From NCBI GenBank assembly GCA_016193545.1, contig JACPSA010000046.1, positions 1-11,974 on the forward strand: a stretch of DNA of 11,974 nt, given 5' to 3'. The position numbers and the translations under genes are program-made. Below, piece after piece: positions 1 to 7,000 of the stretch (the stretch's first letter is position 1; each line of letters opens with the position of its first letter). The DNA comes from Chloroflexota bacterium. Its GTDB lineage: Bacteria; Chloroflexota; Dehalococcoidia; Dehalococcoidales; UBA2162. Under the pieces are notes generated by a model that was not told the origin of the DNA, made no database searches, and was given only the letters and a program-made list of their open reading frames with translations.

Positions 1-461
1 CCAAGTATAGCGATAATCAGCACGACTGACAACACCCTGGGGAGCGAGCGCTCCGGCAACCTGGGCAGCCCAAGGCGAAAATCAGTGCCGAAGCGGTCCT
101 GTTGAGGCAGCTTTCGCCGCCTCAACCAGGCGATAATTGACATAGCAAATATGAGTGAGCTTATCGAGTAGAGGACCGGCTCCAGTCTTATCCCCCACGG
201 AGAATAGTTCAGGATGAGCCCCACGAGAGGCAGTACGGCGATGCTGATGCCAAAGCTCAGAGCTATCCTGTCCATGATATCCAGCTGGTCCTTCCGGGGA
301 AACACGGCTGCCATAAACGTATAGCCGGGGAAGAAGAGCAAAAACGGAAGCGCCAGAACAATGCGGAGAACATTTGGGGGAAAGAAAATTATGGCAACAA
401 TGAAGATGACAACAAAGAGATTTAGCAGTATGAGTTCATTTCGTATTCTAATCGACAGCAT
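1..461 (-). CDS. DUF1616-like integral membrane protein, 5' part only (runs off the left edge)
   Basis: The minus strand is open from an ATG at 461 to the window edge, giving 153 residues with no stop. AAAGG lies about 6 bases upstream of the ATG. The protein starts with a hydrophobic helix (about residues 10-27). It then has a proline-bounded helix ending in FFPGYTFMAAVFPRKD (43-58), a third helix (about 66-84) and LNYSPWGIRLEPV (84-96), followed by a fourth helix and an arginine-rich loop. The 'FFPGY..A..FPRK.DLD..ER.ALSFG' and 'LNY.PWGIR' pattern is what I know from DUF1616 (PF07760), a family of unknown function common in archaea and Dehalococcoidia. It is often found near glycosyltransferases and surface-polymer genes, which fits the neighbours here. 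It is transcribed away from the glycosyltransferase locus. The C-terminal part is outside the window, so any extra soluble domain cannot be seen. Confidence 0.75.
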   Translation of the reverse strand, partial: MLSIRIRNELILLNLFVVIFIVAIIFFPPNVLRIVLALPFLLFFPGYTFMAAVFPRKDQLDIMDRIALSFGISIAVLPLVGLILNYSPWGIRLEPVLYSISSLIFAMSIIAWLRRRKLPQQDRFGTDFRLGLPRLPERSLPRVLSVVLIIAIL

Positions 462-510
462 GTGTACCTTTCAAATTAGTTTCTACGCACAGGACAAATC
501 GCTGATTGTT

Positions 511-519
511 ATTATAACA
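511..519 (-). promoter_or_regulatory. Extended -10 promoter for the DUF1616 gene
   Basis: The minus strand reads TGTTATAAT, a perfect extended -10 element (TGn plus TATAAT; hexamer at 511-516). It lies about 50 bases upstream of the ATG at 461. No convincing -35 box stands 17 bases further up, as expected when an extended -10 is used. Predicted transcription start is near 504. Confidence 0.5.
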
Positions 520-628
520 TTAATAGCTAAATAACTGCAGGAAATACACAGAGGTTTGGACACAATTCTCCGGCGACATTTCAGAATGTAATCGACTAGT
601 TATGAAGCATTACCTCCTGACTTGCTAA

Positions 629-763
629 TTAGTGTCTTGGGAAGATAGAATACTCCAGGTGTAAGAGATTGACACGATAGTAATTTTGGGCAAACGCATC
701 ACTCATAACGACTTTTATCCTGTCAGTATGCCTATGGAAACCGGTTAGAACATGAGTTGGCAA
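629..763 (-). pseudogene. Possible decayed C-terminal remnant of a membrane glycosyltransferase-type protein
   Basis: In the gap between the divergent DUF1616 and GT-C genes, one minus-strand frame reads like protein. It contains DRIKVVMSDAFAQNYYRVNL followed by LHLEYSIFPRH and a TAA at 629-631. Aromatic 'YYR.N...YS.FPR' endings resemble, to my eye, the C-terminal soluble tails of polytopic glycosyltransferases, but I cannot name the family. The frame can be opened from a TTG at 763, inside the start of the plus-strand gene, but that start has no ribosome binding site. Just downstream on the same strand, AGGAGGT (612-618) stands with no usable start at proper spacing, as if a following gene had also been lost. 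It could instead be a chance open stretch of 44 codons. Confidence 0.3.
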
Positions 764-2248
764 AGCTTTTTAAAGATAATTAAATCTGACTATTCTAAGC
801 TCGTGCCCATACTGGCACTTGCCTTTTATATGACTTTCATTCCTCACCTGGAATACCCCTACGCTGTGCATATTGATGAGTGGCGGCAAATAGCTCACGC
901 TAACACCTTATTGAATGCAGCTACTGTCACTAATCTTGACCCTTTCTCAGGACAGCCATCTTCGGATGAGGTAATCTCACTGGAGCTCGGCTATCATTTA
1001 CTTCTTGCCGTTTTCCAGCGAGTTACCGGCATCTCGTGGATAGATATCGCCAGGTATCTCCCCAGTATTATCTTCGTATTTACAGTTCTGTCGGTTTATA
1101 TCTTTGCTAAGAGGATGGGCTTTGGCTGGGAAGCGGCTTTCTTCACGTCTTTAATCCCAACCACAGTAGGGATATTGGGTCCTGCCTTCTTAGTACCGGT
1201 GGCCCTCGGGCTCACATTTGTTTGCCTAGTACTCTTTATGGCATTCAATTTTAGATCATTCTGGTCTTACCTGGTAATATGTATTTCGGTATCCTATTTG
1301 GCCATTTTGCACCCCCAATCGGCAATTCTAATTACCATGATACTAGTTCCGCTTATCCTTCTTGGTTTGATAGGTGATATTAAACACAGTGTAGCTACAA
1401 TGCTCGCTATAACTCTTCCTTTTATAGTAACTCTTCCCAAGACATCCGGGCTCATATTGTATGAAGCGAGCTCTCTTTTCACCAAAAAACCACTCCCCAT
1501 TTACCATGACTTTTTAACAATTATTACCGGATATGGCTATCTCCCTACCATATTCTGTCTTTTAGGTACATTTGTCTTGACGGCAAGGGGTGGCCGGAAG
1601 AACTACAGTTTGGTTTTGGGTTTGTTGATTTTACTGGCTATGCTCGTCGTCTTTTACGCGCTGCATTACGGGGTAGGCACTCTCTATCTGCGGGGCTTAT
1701 TGTTTGCCATGCTAATGATGAGCATAGTTGCCGGTGCCGGCTTAAGCGCACTGCGGACATTGGAGCTACCATGGGCTGCTGCTACCCGAATAAATAAATC
1801 ACCCGTCATGAAGACGGCAAGGTTCTTATTATGCCTGATTGTAATTGGCGCAACACTGGCTATCGCTATCCCTGACCGTCTGGATGAGGGTTATTATCAT
1901 ATGATAGATGAGACTGATTATAACGCTTTTGTCTGGATAAGAAATAATGTTGATGCAAGTTTTCAGAAGGCAATACTGGACCCTTGGAAGGCTACCGCCT
2001 TTACTGCTATCACCGGAAAATACGTTTACACCAGGATACACATGGCTCCTGGGCCTATTGATAACGCAGCTTATGACTTTCTCAAAAGCGGTAGCACTAA
2101 CACAACGTTCTTAAGAGAAAACGGGATAACCATCATTTACACCCGCGTTGATGATGGGAATCGACAAGTGGAATATAGTCCCCGCAATCCCGACCTGATA
2201 GAGGTTACGGGAAATGTTTATTTGCTGAGACAGAGCGGAGACAAATAG
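752..2248 (+). CDS. GT-C-like polytopic membrane glycosyltransferase (family not certain)
   Basis: The product is 498 residues with about ten to twelve hydrophobic helices from residue 17 to about 375 and a soluble C-terminal domain (about 380-498). The first extracytoplasmic loop carries HIDEW (D42-E43). A one- or two-acidic-residue motif after the first helix is the hallmark of GT-C enzymes, which take lipid-phosphate-linked sugars on the outer membrane face. GYHLLLAVFQRVTGIS and LAILHPQSA further in also resemble this class. The tail contains DETDYNAFVWIRNNVD and DPWKATAFTAITGKYVYTR, the 'WIR.N....A....DPW......TG..VY' type of GT-C tail. It is the first plus-strand gene of the polysaccharide locus and is AT-richer than the right-hand operon. 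No good ribosome binding site precedes the ATG; an in-frame TAG two codons upstream rules out an earlier start. Alternatives are a polymer ligase or an uncharacterised membrane protein. Confidence 0.6.
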   Translation: MSWQSFLKIIKSDYSKLVPILALAFYMTFIPHLEYPYAVHIDEWRQIAHANTLLNAATVTNLDPFSGQPSSDEVISLELGYHLLLAVFQRVTGISWIDIARYLPSIIFVFTVLSVYIFAKRMGFGWEAAFFTSLIPTTVGILGPAFLVPVALGLTFVCLVLFMAFNFRSFWSYLVICISVSYLAILHPQSAILITMILVPLILLGLIGDIKHSVATMLAITLPFIVTLPKTSGLILYEASSLFTKKPLPIYHDFLTIITGYGYLPTIFCLLGTFVLTARGGRKNYSLVLGLLILLAMLVVFYALHYGVGTLYLRGLLFAMLMMSIVAGAGLSALRTLELPWAAATRINKSPVMKTARFLLCLIVIGATLAIAIPDRLDEGYYHMIDETDYNAFVWIRNNVDASFQKAILDPWKATAFTAITGKYVYTRIHMAPGPIDNAAYDFLKSGSTNTTFLRENGITIIYTRVDDGNRQVEYSPRNPDLIEVTGNVYLLRQSGDK

Positions 2249-2400
2249 AACACGGCAAGTTGCTATGAACCCAAACAGAATGCCATCATTAGAGGAACGG
2301 CATAAGTGGTGCAGGGAAGGCACGAGAGCTTTACACAATAATAGATTTCGACATAAACTATAATATCTCTTAAAGACGAGAGCCATGCTGGCTGTGTAGG

Positions 2401-2409
2401 TGTTATACT
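2401..2409 (+). promoter_or_regulatory. Extended -10 promoter upstream of the glycosyltransferase 2 gene
   Basis: TGTTATACT is an extended -10 (TGn plus TATACT), 55 bases before the ATG at 2465, with no clear -35. It is identical to the element I place upstream of gatB. It sits in a 216-base gap (2249-2464) that holds no convincing gene. A 32-codon frame from 2265 to 2363 exists but lacks a ribosome binding site. The gap is large enough for the downstream genes (2465-6907) to form a separate transcript. Confidence 0.4.
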
Positions 2410-2454
2410 ACAGTACCAGCTCAGCAGAGCGGTTTAAGGCCACTCAAGAAATTT

Positions 2455-2462
2455 AGGAGGTG
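2455..2462 (+). promoter_or_regulatory. Perfect Shine-Dalgarno sequence AGGAGGTG
   Basis: Full complement of the usual 16S rRNA 3' end, directly before the ATG at 2465. It fixes the start of the glycosyltransferase 2 gene and suggests strong translation. Confidence 0.75.
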
Positions 2463-2464
2463 TT

Positions 2465-3226
2465 ATGTACCTGAAACGTAGTCTGGCCATAATTGTGCCG
2501 GCCTATAATGAAGCTAAGCTTATCTCCAAGACACTCGCCGATATGCCGGCAGAGGCTGACCGTATATACGTCGTCGACGATGCCAGCACAGATGCCACGC
2601 GCCAGATTGCCGAGAGCCTCCAGGACGGACGAATCTGTGTACTGAGCAGTAGTCACAACCGGGGTGTAGGCGCATCAATTGTCAACGGCTACAAGCAGGC
2701 GCTTGAGGACGGCTTCAATATAATGGTGGTGATGGCCGGGGATGGTCAGATGAGCGCCAGATTTATGCCCGACCTTCTCAATCCCATAATCTCCGGTAAA
2801 GCTGACTACTCGAAAGGAAATCGCTTCCTGTACCCTGGACACACAAAAGGGATGAGCCATTGGCGTTTCTTTGGCAACCGGGTACTCACTTATCTCACGA
2901 AAATAGCCTCTGGGTACTGGGAGATAGGAGACCCACAAAATGGTTATGCTGCCGCTACTCGGGAATGCCTTCTTAAAATAAACCTGGATAAGATTTACCC
3001 TCGTTATGGCTACTGCAATGACTTACTGGTGAAATTAAAGGTTGCTGGTTGCCGCGTTTCTGATGTTCCTATACCGGCCCTCTACGGCCCAGAAAAGTCA
3101 AAGATAAGATACCACAAGTACATTGTTACGGTAGCACCACTCCTGTTGCGCGGGTTCCTATGGCGATTTTGGATGGAGTACTTCGTGAGAGCCGGTAAAC
3201 CCAAGTCTGCTGCGCAGTCAAGCTGA
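2465..3226 (+). CDS. Family 2 glycosyltransferase, polyprenyl-phosphate sugar synthase-like
   Basis: The 253-residue protein is a GT-A fold inverting glycosyltransferase of the DPM1/DPG-synthase-like group. It transfers a sugar from a nucleotide donor, probably to a lipid phosphate or growing glycan at the inner membrane face. Visible motifs in order: IIVPAYNEA (9-17, nucleotide-binding strand), VVDDAST (36-42), HNRGVGASI (64-72), MAGDGQM (90-96, the metal-binding 'DxD' position of this family), and GDPQNGYAA, all typical of these enzymes. There is no C-terminal membrane domain; the end (LLRGFLWRFWMEYF) is a basic and aromatic helix that could touch the membrane. Start at 2465 is supported by a perfect AGGAGGTG. 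The stop is 33 bases before the amidotransferase start. If the GT-C gene upstream uses lipid-linked sugars, this enzyme is a plausible source, but that link is inference. Confidence 0.85.
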   Translation: MYLKRSLAIIVPAYNEAKLISKTLADMPAEADRIYVVDDASTDATRQIAESLQDGRICVLSSSHNRGVGASIVNGYKQALEDGFNIMVVMAGDGQMSARFMPDLLNPIISGKADYSKGNRFLYPGHTKGMSHWRFFGNRVLTYLTKIASGYWEIGDPQNGYAAATRECLLKINLDKIYPRYGYCNDLLVKLKVAGCRVSDVPIPALYGPEKSKIRYHKYIVTVAPLLLRGFLWRFWMEYFVRAGKPKSAAQSS

Positions 3227-3259
3227 CGCCGTGTTCTTAATGAATACAGGATTATGTCT

Positions 3260-4393
3260 ATGAATGACCAACAGATATGCTCACGTTGCATCTACGATAC
3301 CTCTATTCCCGACATTCGCTTTGACGAAAAAGGGATATGCAACTTCTGCCATGTCCACGACACACTGGACAAAAGGTTTCCTCTTGATGATACCGGAAAG
3401 CGGGAACTAGAAAAGTTGATAAGCAAAATCAAGAAAGAAGGTAAGAACAAGGAATATGATTGTATCGTCGGGGTAAGTGGAGGGAGAGACAGCACCTACA
3501 CGCTTTATCTGGCAAAGAAGCTAGGGTTAAGGCCTCTTGCCGTCCACTTTGACAACGGGTGGAATTCGGAAACAGCCGTCAGCAATATCAAAAATGCTAC
3601 TAACAAACTCGGTGTTGACCTGCACACTGTCGTAGCGAACTGGGAGGAATTTAAAGACCTGCAAAAGGCTTTCCTCAGGGCTTCAGTATCAGATGCCGAA
3701 GTGCCAACAGACTACGCCATCATATCAGTTCTTTTCCAGGCGGCCGCCGAAGTAGGAGTGAGATATGCCTTAAATGGCCATTCTTTCAGGACCGAAGGGC
3801 TAGTCCCTAAAGAGTGGACATACATGGATGGTCGCTACATCAGAAGCGTTCATAAGCGATTTGGCAACCTCAGGATAACGAGCTTCCCTATCATGTCACT
3901 AACTCATCTAATATATTATGCTTTGATAAAGAGAATTACATTCGTCCAGTTCCTCCAGTATTTTGATTACCGCCAGAAAGAAGCAATGGAGCTATTGGAA
4001 AGGGAGCTTGACTGGAAGTTCTACGGGGGTCATCACCACGAGTCTGTCTATACCAACTTCTTCCAGTCCTATTTTCTCCCCACTAAATTCAATATTGACA
4101 AAAGGAAGCTGGAATACTCAGCTTTAATCCGCTCCGGTCAGATGACACGGGAGGCAGCACTCAAAGAAGTACAGGAGAACCCTTATCCTTACGATAAAGA
4201 GGTGGTTAGATACACCATAGCCAAGCTAGGATTAAATGAGAACGAATTCGAAGACATAATGACTGCTAAGCGCAAGACATTTCGCGATTATCCCACCTAC
4301 TATCCCTTAATCAAGGCATCCAAGATACCCATCAAGATAGCCTGCACACTCAATCTGCTTCCCGATATCTTCTATCAGAAGTACTTTAAGTGA
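3260..4393 (+). CDS. wbpG: N-acetyl sugar amidotransferase (WbpG/PseA type)
   Basis: An ATP-dependent amidotransferase that adenylates an N-acetyl sugar and adds ammonia, giving an acetamidino sugar. The 377-residue protein has two N-terminal cysteine pairs (C7/C10 in CSRC, C27/C30 in CNFC), probably zinc-binding. Then come the PP-loop ATP-binding signature SGGRDS (73-78) and ALNGHSFRTEG. Toward the C-terminus YGGHHHES, FFQSYFLPTKF and RSGQMTREAAL are typical of the family (TIGR03573). I prefer the ATG at 3260 because AGGA (3248-3251) is 8 bases before it. An in-frame ATG at 3254 is only 2 bases from that site and would add two residues. Related enzymes work with a HisH-type glutaminase and a HisF-type partner in Pseudomonas O-antigen (WbpG with HisH2/HisF2) and in Campylobacter flagellin sugars (PseA). 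Both partners follow directly here. The actual sugar substrate cannot be read from the window. Confidence 0.9.
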   Translation: MNDQQICSRCIYDTSIPDIRFDEKGICNFCHVHDTLDKRFPLDDTGKRELEKLISKIKKEGKNKEYDCIVGVSGGRDSTYTLYLAKKLGLRPLAVHFDNGWNSETAVSNIKNATNKLGVDLHTVVANWEEFKDLQKAFLRASVSDAEVPTDYAIISVLFQAAAEVGVRYALNGHSFRTEGLVPKEWTYMDGRYIRSVHKRFGNLRITSFPIMSLTHLIYYALIKRITFVQFLQYFDYRQKEAMELLERELDWKFYGGHHHESVYTNFFQSYFLPTKFNIDKRKLEYSALIRSGQMTREAALKEVQENPYPYDKEVVRYTIAKLGLNENEFEDIMTAKRKTFRDYPTYYPLIKASKIPIKIACTLNLLPDIFYQKYFK

Positions 4394-4454
4394 ATTGTCC
4401 TGTCCGTTTAGGGTAAGATATAGACCAAGAATATATTCTGTTAGAGATACCACA

Positions 4455-5072
4455 ATGATCGTAATAATAGATTACGGGATGGGTAATCTCGGCTCCATTC
4501 TCAACAGGCTGGAAAGAACGGAAACTGAGGTTATTATTTCGTCAAAAGCCGAACAGATTGAGAAGGCAAATAAACTGATTCTGCCCGGGGTTGGTTCTTT
4601 TGCCGCCGGTATTGATAACCTCAAGAAGCGCGACCTAATTGGCGTTCTTGAGAAGAAAATAATCATAGAGAAGGCACCAATCTTAGGAATCTGTCTCGGT
4701 ATGCAGTTATTCACTAGAAGAAGTGAAGAAGGCGATGCTGAAGGTCTGGGCTGGGTAGACGCCGAGACCAGGAAATTTAACTTTACCTCAGAGGATGCTA
4801 AATTAAGGATACCACACATGGGCTGGAATTCAATAAATAAGTTGAGGGACAGCCTATTGCTTGTAGACCTACCAGACGGTGCCTCTTTTTACTTTGTACA
4901 TTCCTACTACGTCCAGTGCAATGACCCCGGCAATGTAGTGGCTACAACTCGCTACGGGATTGACTTTGCGTGCGTAATACAGAAGGCAAACATCTTTGGA
5001 ACACAATTCCATCCGGAGAAAAGCCACCAGGATGGCATTGTGCTACTGCGGAACTTTATAGAGCGTATCTAA
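4455..5072 (+). CDS. hisH: HisH-type glutamine amidotransferase, partner of the sugar amidotransferase
   Basis: Class I glutaminase that hydrolyses glutamine and hands ammonia to a HisF-type partner. The 205-residue protein begins MIVIIDYGMGNLGSI, the usual HisH start. It has the oxyanion strand PGVGSF (44-49), nucleophile C80 in GICLGMQ, the conserved PHMGWN (120-125), the HSYY segment (149-152) and H186/E188 in TQFHPEKS, so the Cys-His-Glu triad is complete. A TTG at 4395 would lengthen the protein by 20 residues unlike any HisH, so I use the ATG at 4455. Its ribosome binding site is weak (GAGA, 4444-4447). The stop overlaps the next start by one base (TAATG), which points to translational coupling and a complex with the HisF-like protein. 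With no other his gene nearby and a WbpG-type gene directly upstream, I assign it to sugar amidation, not histidine synthesis. Confidence 0.88.
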   Translation: MIVIIDYGMGNLGSILNRLERTETEVIISSKAEQIEKANKLILPGVGSFAAGIDNLKKRDLIGVLEKKIIIEKAPILGICLGMQLFTRRSEEGDAEGLGWVDAETRKFNFTSEDAKLRIPHMGWNSINKLRDSLLLVDLPDGASFYFVHSYYVQCNDPGNVVATTRYGIDFACVIQKANIFGTQFHPEKSHQDGIVLLRNFIERI

Positions 5073-5833
5073 TGTTAAGAACGAGAGTAATACCATGCCT
5101 CCTTTTAAAAGATAAGGGCCTGGTAAAAACCATCAGGTTCACTCAGCCGACATACATAGGCGACCCCATAAATGCGGTGCGTATTTTCAATACCAAAGAG
5201 GTTGATGAACTGGTTTTCCTAGACATAACCGCTACAATAGAGGGCAGAAAACTCCCTATTGCGCTGGCTTCTATCATCGCCAATGAGTGTTCTATGCCCT
5301 TCGCAATAGGCGGTGGCATTAAAACTCTGGACGATATCAAAGAATTGTTGAATATGGGTGCCGAAAAGGTAGTAATCAACACCCAGGCTGTGGAAGACCC
5401 ATCACTCATCAAAACAGCGTCAAACCTCTTTGGCAATCAGAGTATTGTGGTATCCATTGATGCCAAGCAGCAGAAGAACGGTGCTTATGAAGTGTACACT
5501 CACGGCGGTACTAGAGCCACCGGCATCGACCCGGTCACAATGGCAACAAAAATGGAAGCTATCGGCGCTGGGGAAATACTGCTGACTTCCATTGACAGGG
5601 ATGGCACTATGCAAGGCTACGACCTGGAGCTAATCAAGCTGGTAACAGACGCTACCACCGTTCCCATTATTGCCTGCGGTGGAGCTGGAGAATTGAGCGA
5701 CTTTGCCGATGCTGTGAGAAAAGGCGGTGCCTCTGCTGTCGCTGCAGGCAGCATGTTTGTTTTCCATGGCAGAAGGCGTGCCGTGCTGATTAATTTCCCA
5801 ACCAGAGCGGAGCTTGAGTCATCCTTAAATTGA
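5072..5833 (+). CDS. hisF: HisF-type barrel protein with altered active site, ammonia-channelling partner (HisF2-like)
   Basis: A (beta/alpha)8 barrel of 253 residues, normal length for HisF. True HisF makes imidazole glycerol phosphate and AICAR with two aspartates, D11 and D130 in Thermotoga numbering. Here the first strand reads IPCLLLKDKG, so position 11 is Leu, while D130 remains (SIDAK, 128-132). Phosphate-binding glycine segments are kept (IGGGIK 79-84, CGGAGEL). LLLKDKGLVKT near the start and GSMFVFHGRRRAVLINFP near the end match the HisF paralogues found in O-antigen loci. I infer that it lost the cyclase reaction and serves as docking and ammonia conduit between HisH and the amidotransferase. 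The start ATG overlaps the hisH stop; an in-frame GTG at 4970 lies inside hisH and would add a 34-residue non-family leader, so it is rejected. Histidine biosynthesis remains a weak alternative. Confidence 0.88.
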   Translation: MLRTRVIPCLLLKDKGLVKTIRFTQPTYIGDPINAVRIFNTKEVDELVFLDITATIEGRKLPIALASIIANECSMPFAIGGGIKTLDDIKELLNMGAEKVVINTQAVEDPSLIKTASNLFGNQSIVVSIDAKQQKNGAYEVYTHGGTRATGIDPVTMATKMEAIGAGEILLTSIDRDGTMQGYDLELIKLVTDATTVPIIACGGAGELSDFADAVRKGGASAVAAGSMFVFHGRRRAVLINFPTRAELESSLN

Positions 5834-5851
5834 ATAATAGGACGGGCTATA

Positions 5852-6907
5852 TTGAGAGTGACGTTCTTTGTGCACACATCGGGTCAGGCTTACCTGTGGA
5901 GCCATGTGGCGCTTATCCTTAAGGAGAGAGGATATGAAGTCAGCATGGTGGCCAGGGGAAATGATAATGTGCGCCGGCTTCTGGAGAGCTACGATATTCC
6001 CTTTGCCTCGTACGGTAAGGTGGGCACATCAAAATACGGAAAAGTTCTCAGGCTGCCCGCGCATCTTGCCACGTCAGTCAGGTTGGTGGCTCGCCTTAAT
6101 CCCGATATCATCGTCGGTACAGGTATCATTGAAGCCTGGACGGCCAGATTGCTGGGGAAGCGATGTATCATTTTTGACGACAGTGAATCTATCCCATTTC
6201 TTGAGCGCCTTTCCTGGAGATATCTAGCTAACGATATTCTCACCCCGGTTTGCTTCCTTAAGGAGATGGGCAAAAAACAGGTTCGCTTCAGGGGCTACAA
6301 AGAGCTGGCCTACCTCCATCCCAACCAGTTTAGCCCTGACCCTTCCATCTATAAAGAATTAGGCATAGGTGAAGCTGAAAAGTTTGTCATTCTGAGGTTC
6401 GGCGCCTTCGAAGCAGTGCATGACGTTCACAGGAGGGGCTTTCCCCCGGCTGACAAGCACCAGCTTGTGCAGCAACTGAGCAAATATGCGCGAGTCTTCA
6501 TTTCCTCAGAAGGGAGTCTGCCTGCCGATTTACAACCTTATCGGCTGCCCATCCCATATCACAGAATACACCACGCCCTTTACTACGCTGAACTAGTGGT
6601 TGCCGATACCGGGACCACAACCTCTGAAGCAGCGGTCTTAGGCACACCGGCAATTATCTGCGGCTCTTTCGTGCACCAGTTCGGCAACTTCATCGAACTG
6701 GAACGGGAATACGGCTTGATTTTCTGCTTTGAAGAAGCAGCCAGGTCGATTGATAAGGCATTGGAACTTATCCAACAGCCCAACTTGAAAGAACTCTGGG
6801 CAGCCAAGCGCCGCAAGCTACTGACTGACAAGATTGACGTCGCCGAATATATGGCACAGTTTATTCAGAGTCAGCAAAAGGTGCTGGGGCGTACCAGAAC
6901 GAAGTAA
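5852..6907 (+). CDS. DUF354 glycosyltransferase-like protein (GT-B fold)
   Basis: The 351-residue protein matches my memory of DUF354 (PF04007), a family related to MurG and UDP-GlcNAc epimerase with unproven activity, often found in archaeal and bacterial surface-sugar loci. The N-terminal half begins MRVTFFVHTSGQAYLW and has a Rossmann-like layout with RGYEVSMVARG. The diagnostic parts are RGYKELAYLHPNQF (about 148-161), a RFGAFEAVHD segment, VFISSEGSLP, and the donor-binding-like GTTTSEAAVLGTPA. Start is a TTG with AGGA (5839-5842) 9 bases before it; the TTG start gives the family's usual 'MRV' beginning, whereas a GTG at 5858 would cut it off. It follows hisF by 18 bases and is the last plus-strand gene of the locus. 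A glycosyltransferase or sugar-modifying role in the same polysaccharide is inferred from context. Confidence 0.85.
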   Translation: MRVTFFVHTSGQAYLWSHVALILKERGYEVSMVARGNDNVRRLLESYDIPFASYGKVGTSKYGKVLRLPAHLATSVRLVARLNPDIIVGTGIIEAWTARLLGKRCIIFDDSESIPFLERLSWRYLANDILTPVCFLKEMGKKQVRFRGYKELAYLHPNQFSPDPSIYKELGIGEAEKFVILRFGAFEAVHDVHRRGFPPADKHQLVQQLSKYARVFISSEGSLPADLQPYRLPIPYHRIHHALYYAELVVADTGTTTSEAAVLGTPAIICGSFVHQFGNFIELEREYGLIFCFEEAARSIDKALELIQQPNLKELWAAKRRKLLTDKIDVAEYMAQFIQSQQKVLGRTRTK

Positions 6908-6932
6908 GAAAGTAAGATTAGTAGATTGAGAA

Positions 6933-6967
6933 GAACCGAACTATCCTTTCCTCACTAGATACGGTTC
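6933..6967. terminator. Weak hairpin between convergent genes, possible bidirectional terminator
   Basis: GAACCG (6933-6938) pairs with CGGTTC (6962-6967), and after a 3-base bulge TATC pairs with GATA, with about 12 bases in the loop. It lies in the 93-base gap between the converging DUF354 and menG genes. The T-run is poor: only TTCTTCTC follows on the minus strand and none on the plus strand, so termination is uncertain. Confidence 0.22.
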
Positions 6968-7000
6968 AACAAAATAGCGAATCGTGCAACCACGCAGTTC

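Noticed and set aside
669..697. Perfect TTGACA upstream of the GT-C gene
   Set aside because: No -10 sequence stands 16-18 bases downstream, so it is probably chance.
2265..2363. Small plus-strand frame of 32 residues in the 2249-2464 gap
   Set aside because: No ribosome binding site and no recognised motif; it could be a relic but there is too little to support it.
2359..2364. TATAAT in the gap before the glycosyltransferase 2 gene
   Set aside because: The nearest -35-like TTTACA is 23 bases away and there is no TGn extension; the TGTTATACT at 2401 is the better candidate.
4395..4424. Possible promoter TTGTCC-18-TATAGA before hisH
   Set aside because: The -10 matches poorly and the 61-base gap is short, so co-transcription with the upstream amidotransferase is more likely.
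4455..5833. hisH-hisF as part of a histidine biosynthesis operon
   Set aside because: No other his gene is present, a WbpG-type amidotransferase is directly upstream, and the HisF copy lacks the D11-equivalent aspartate.
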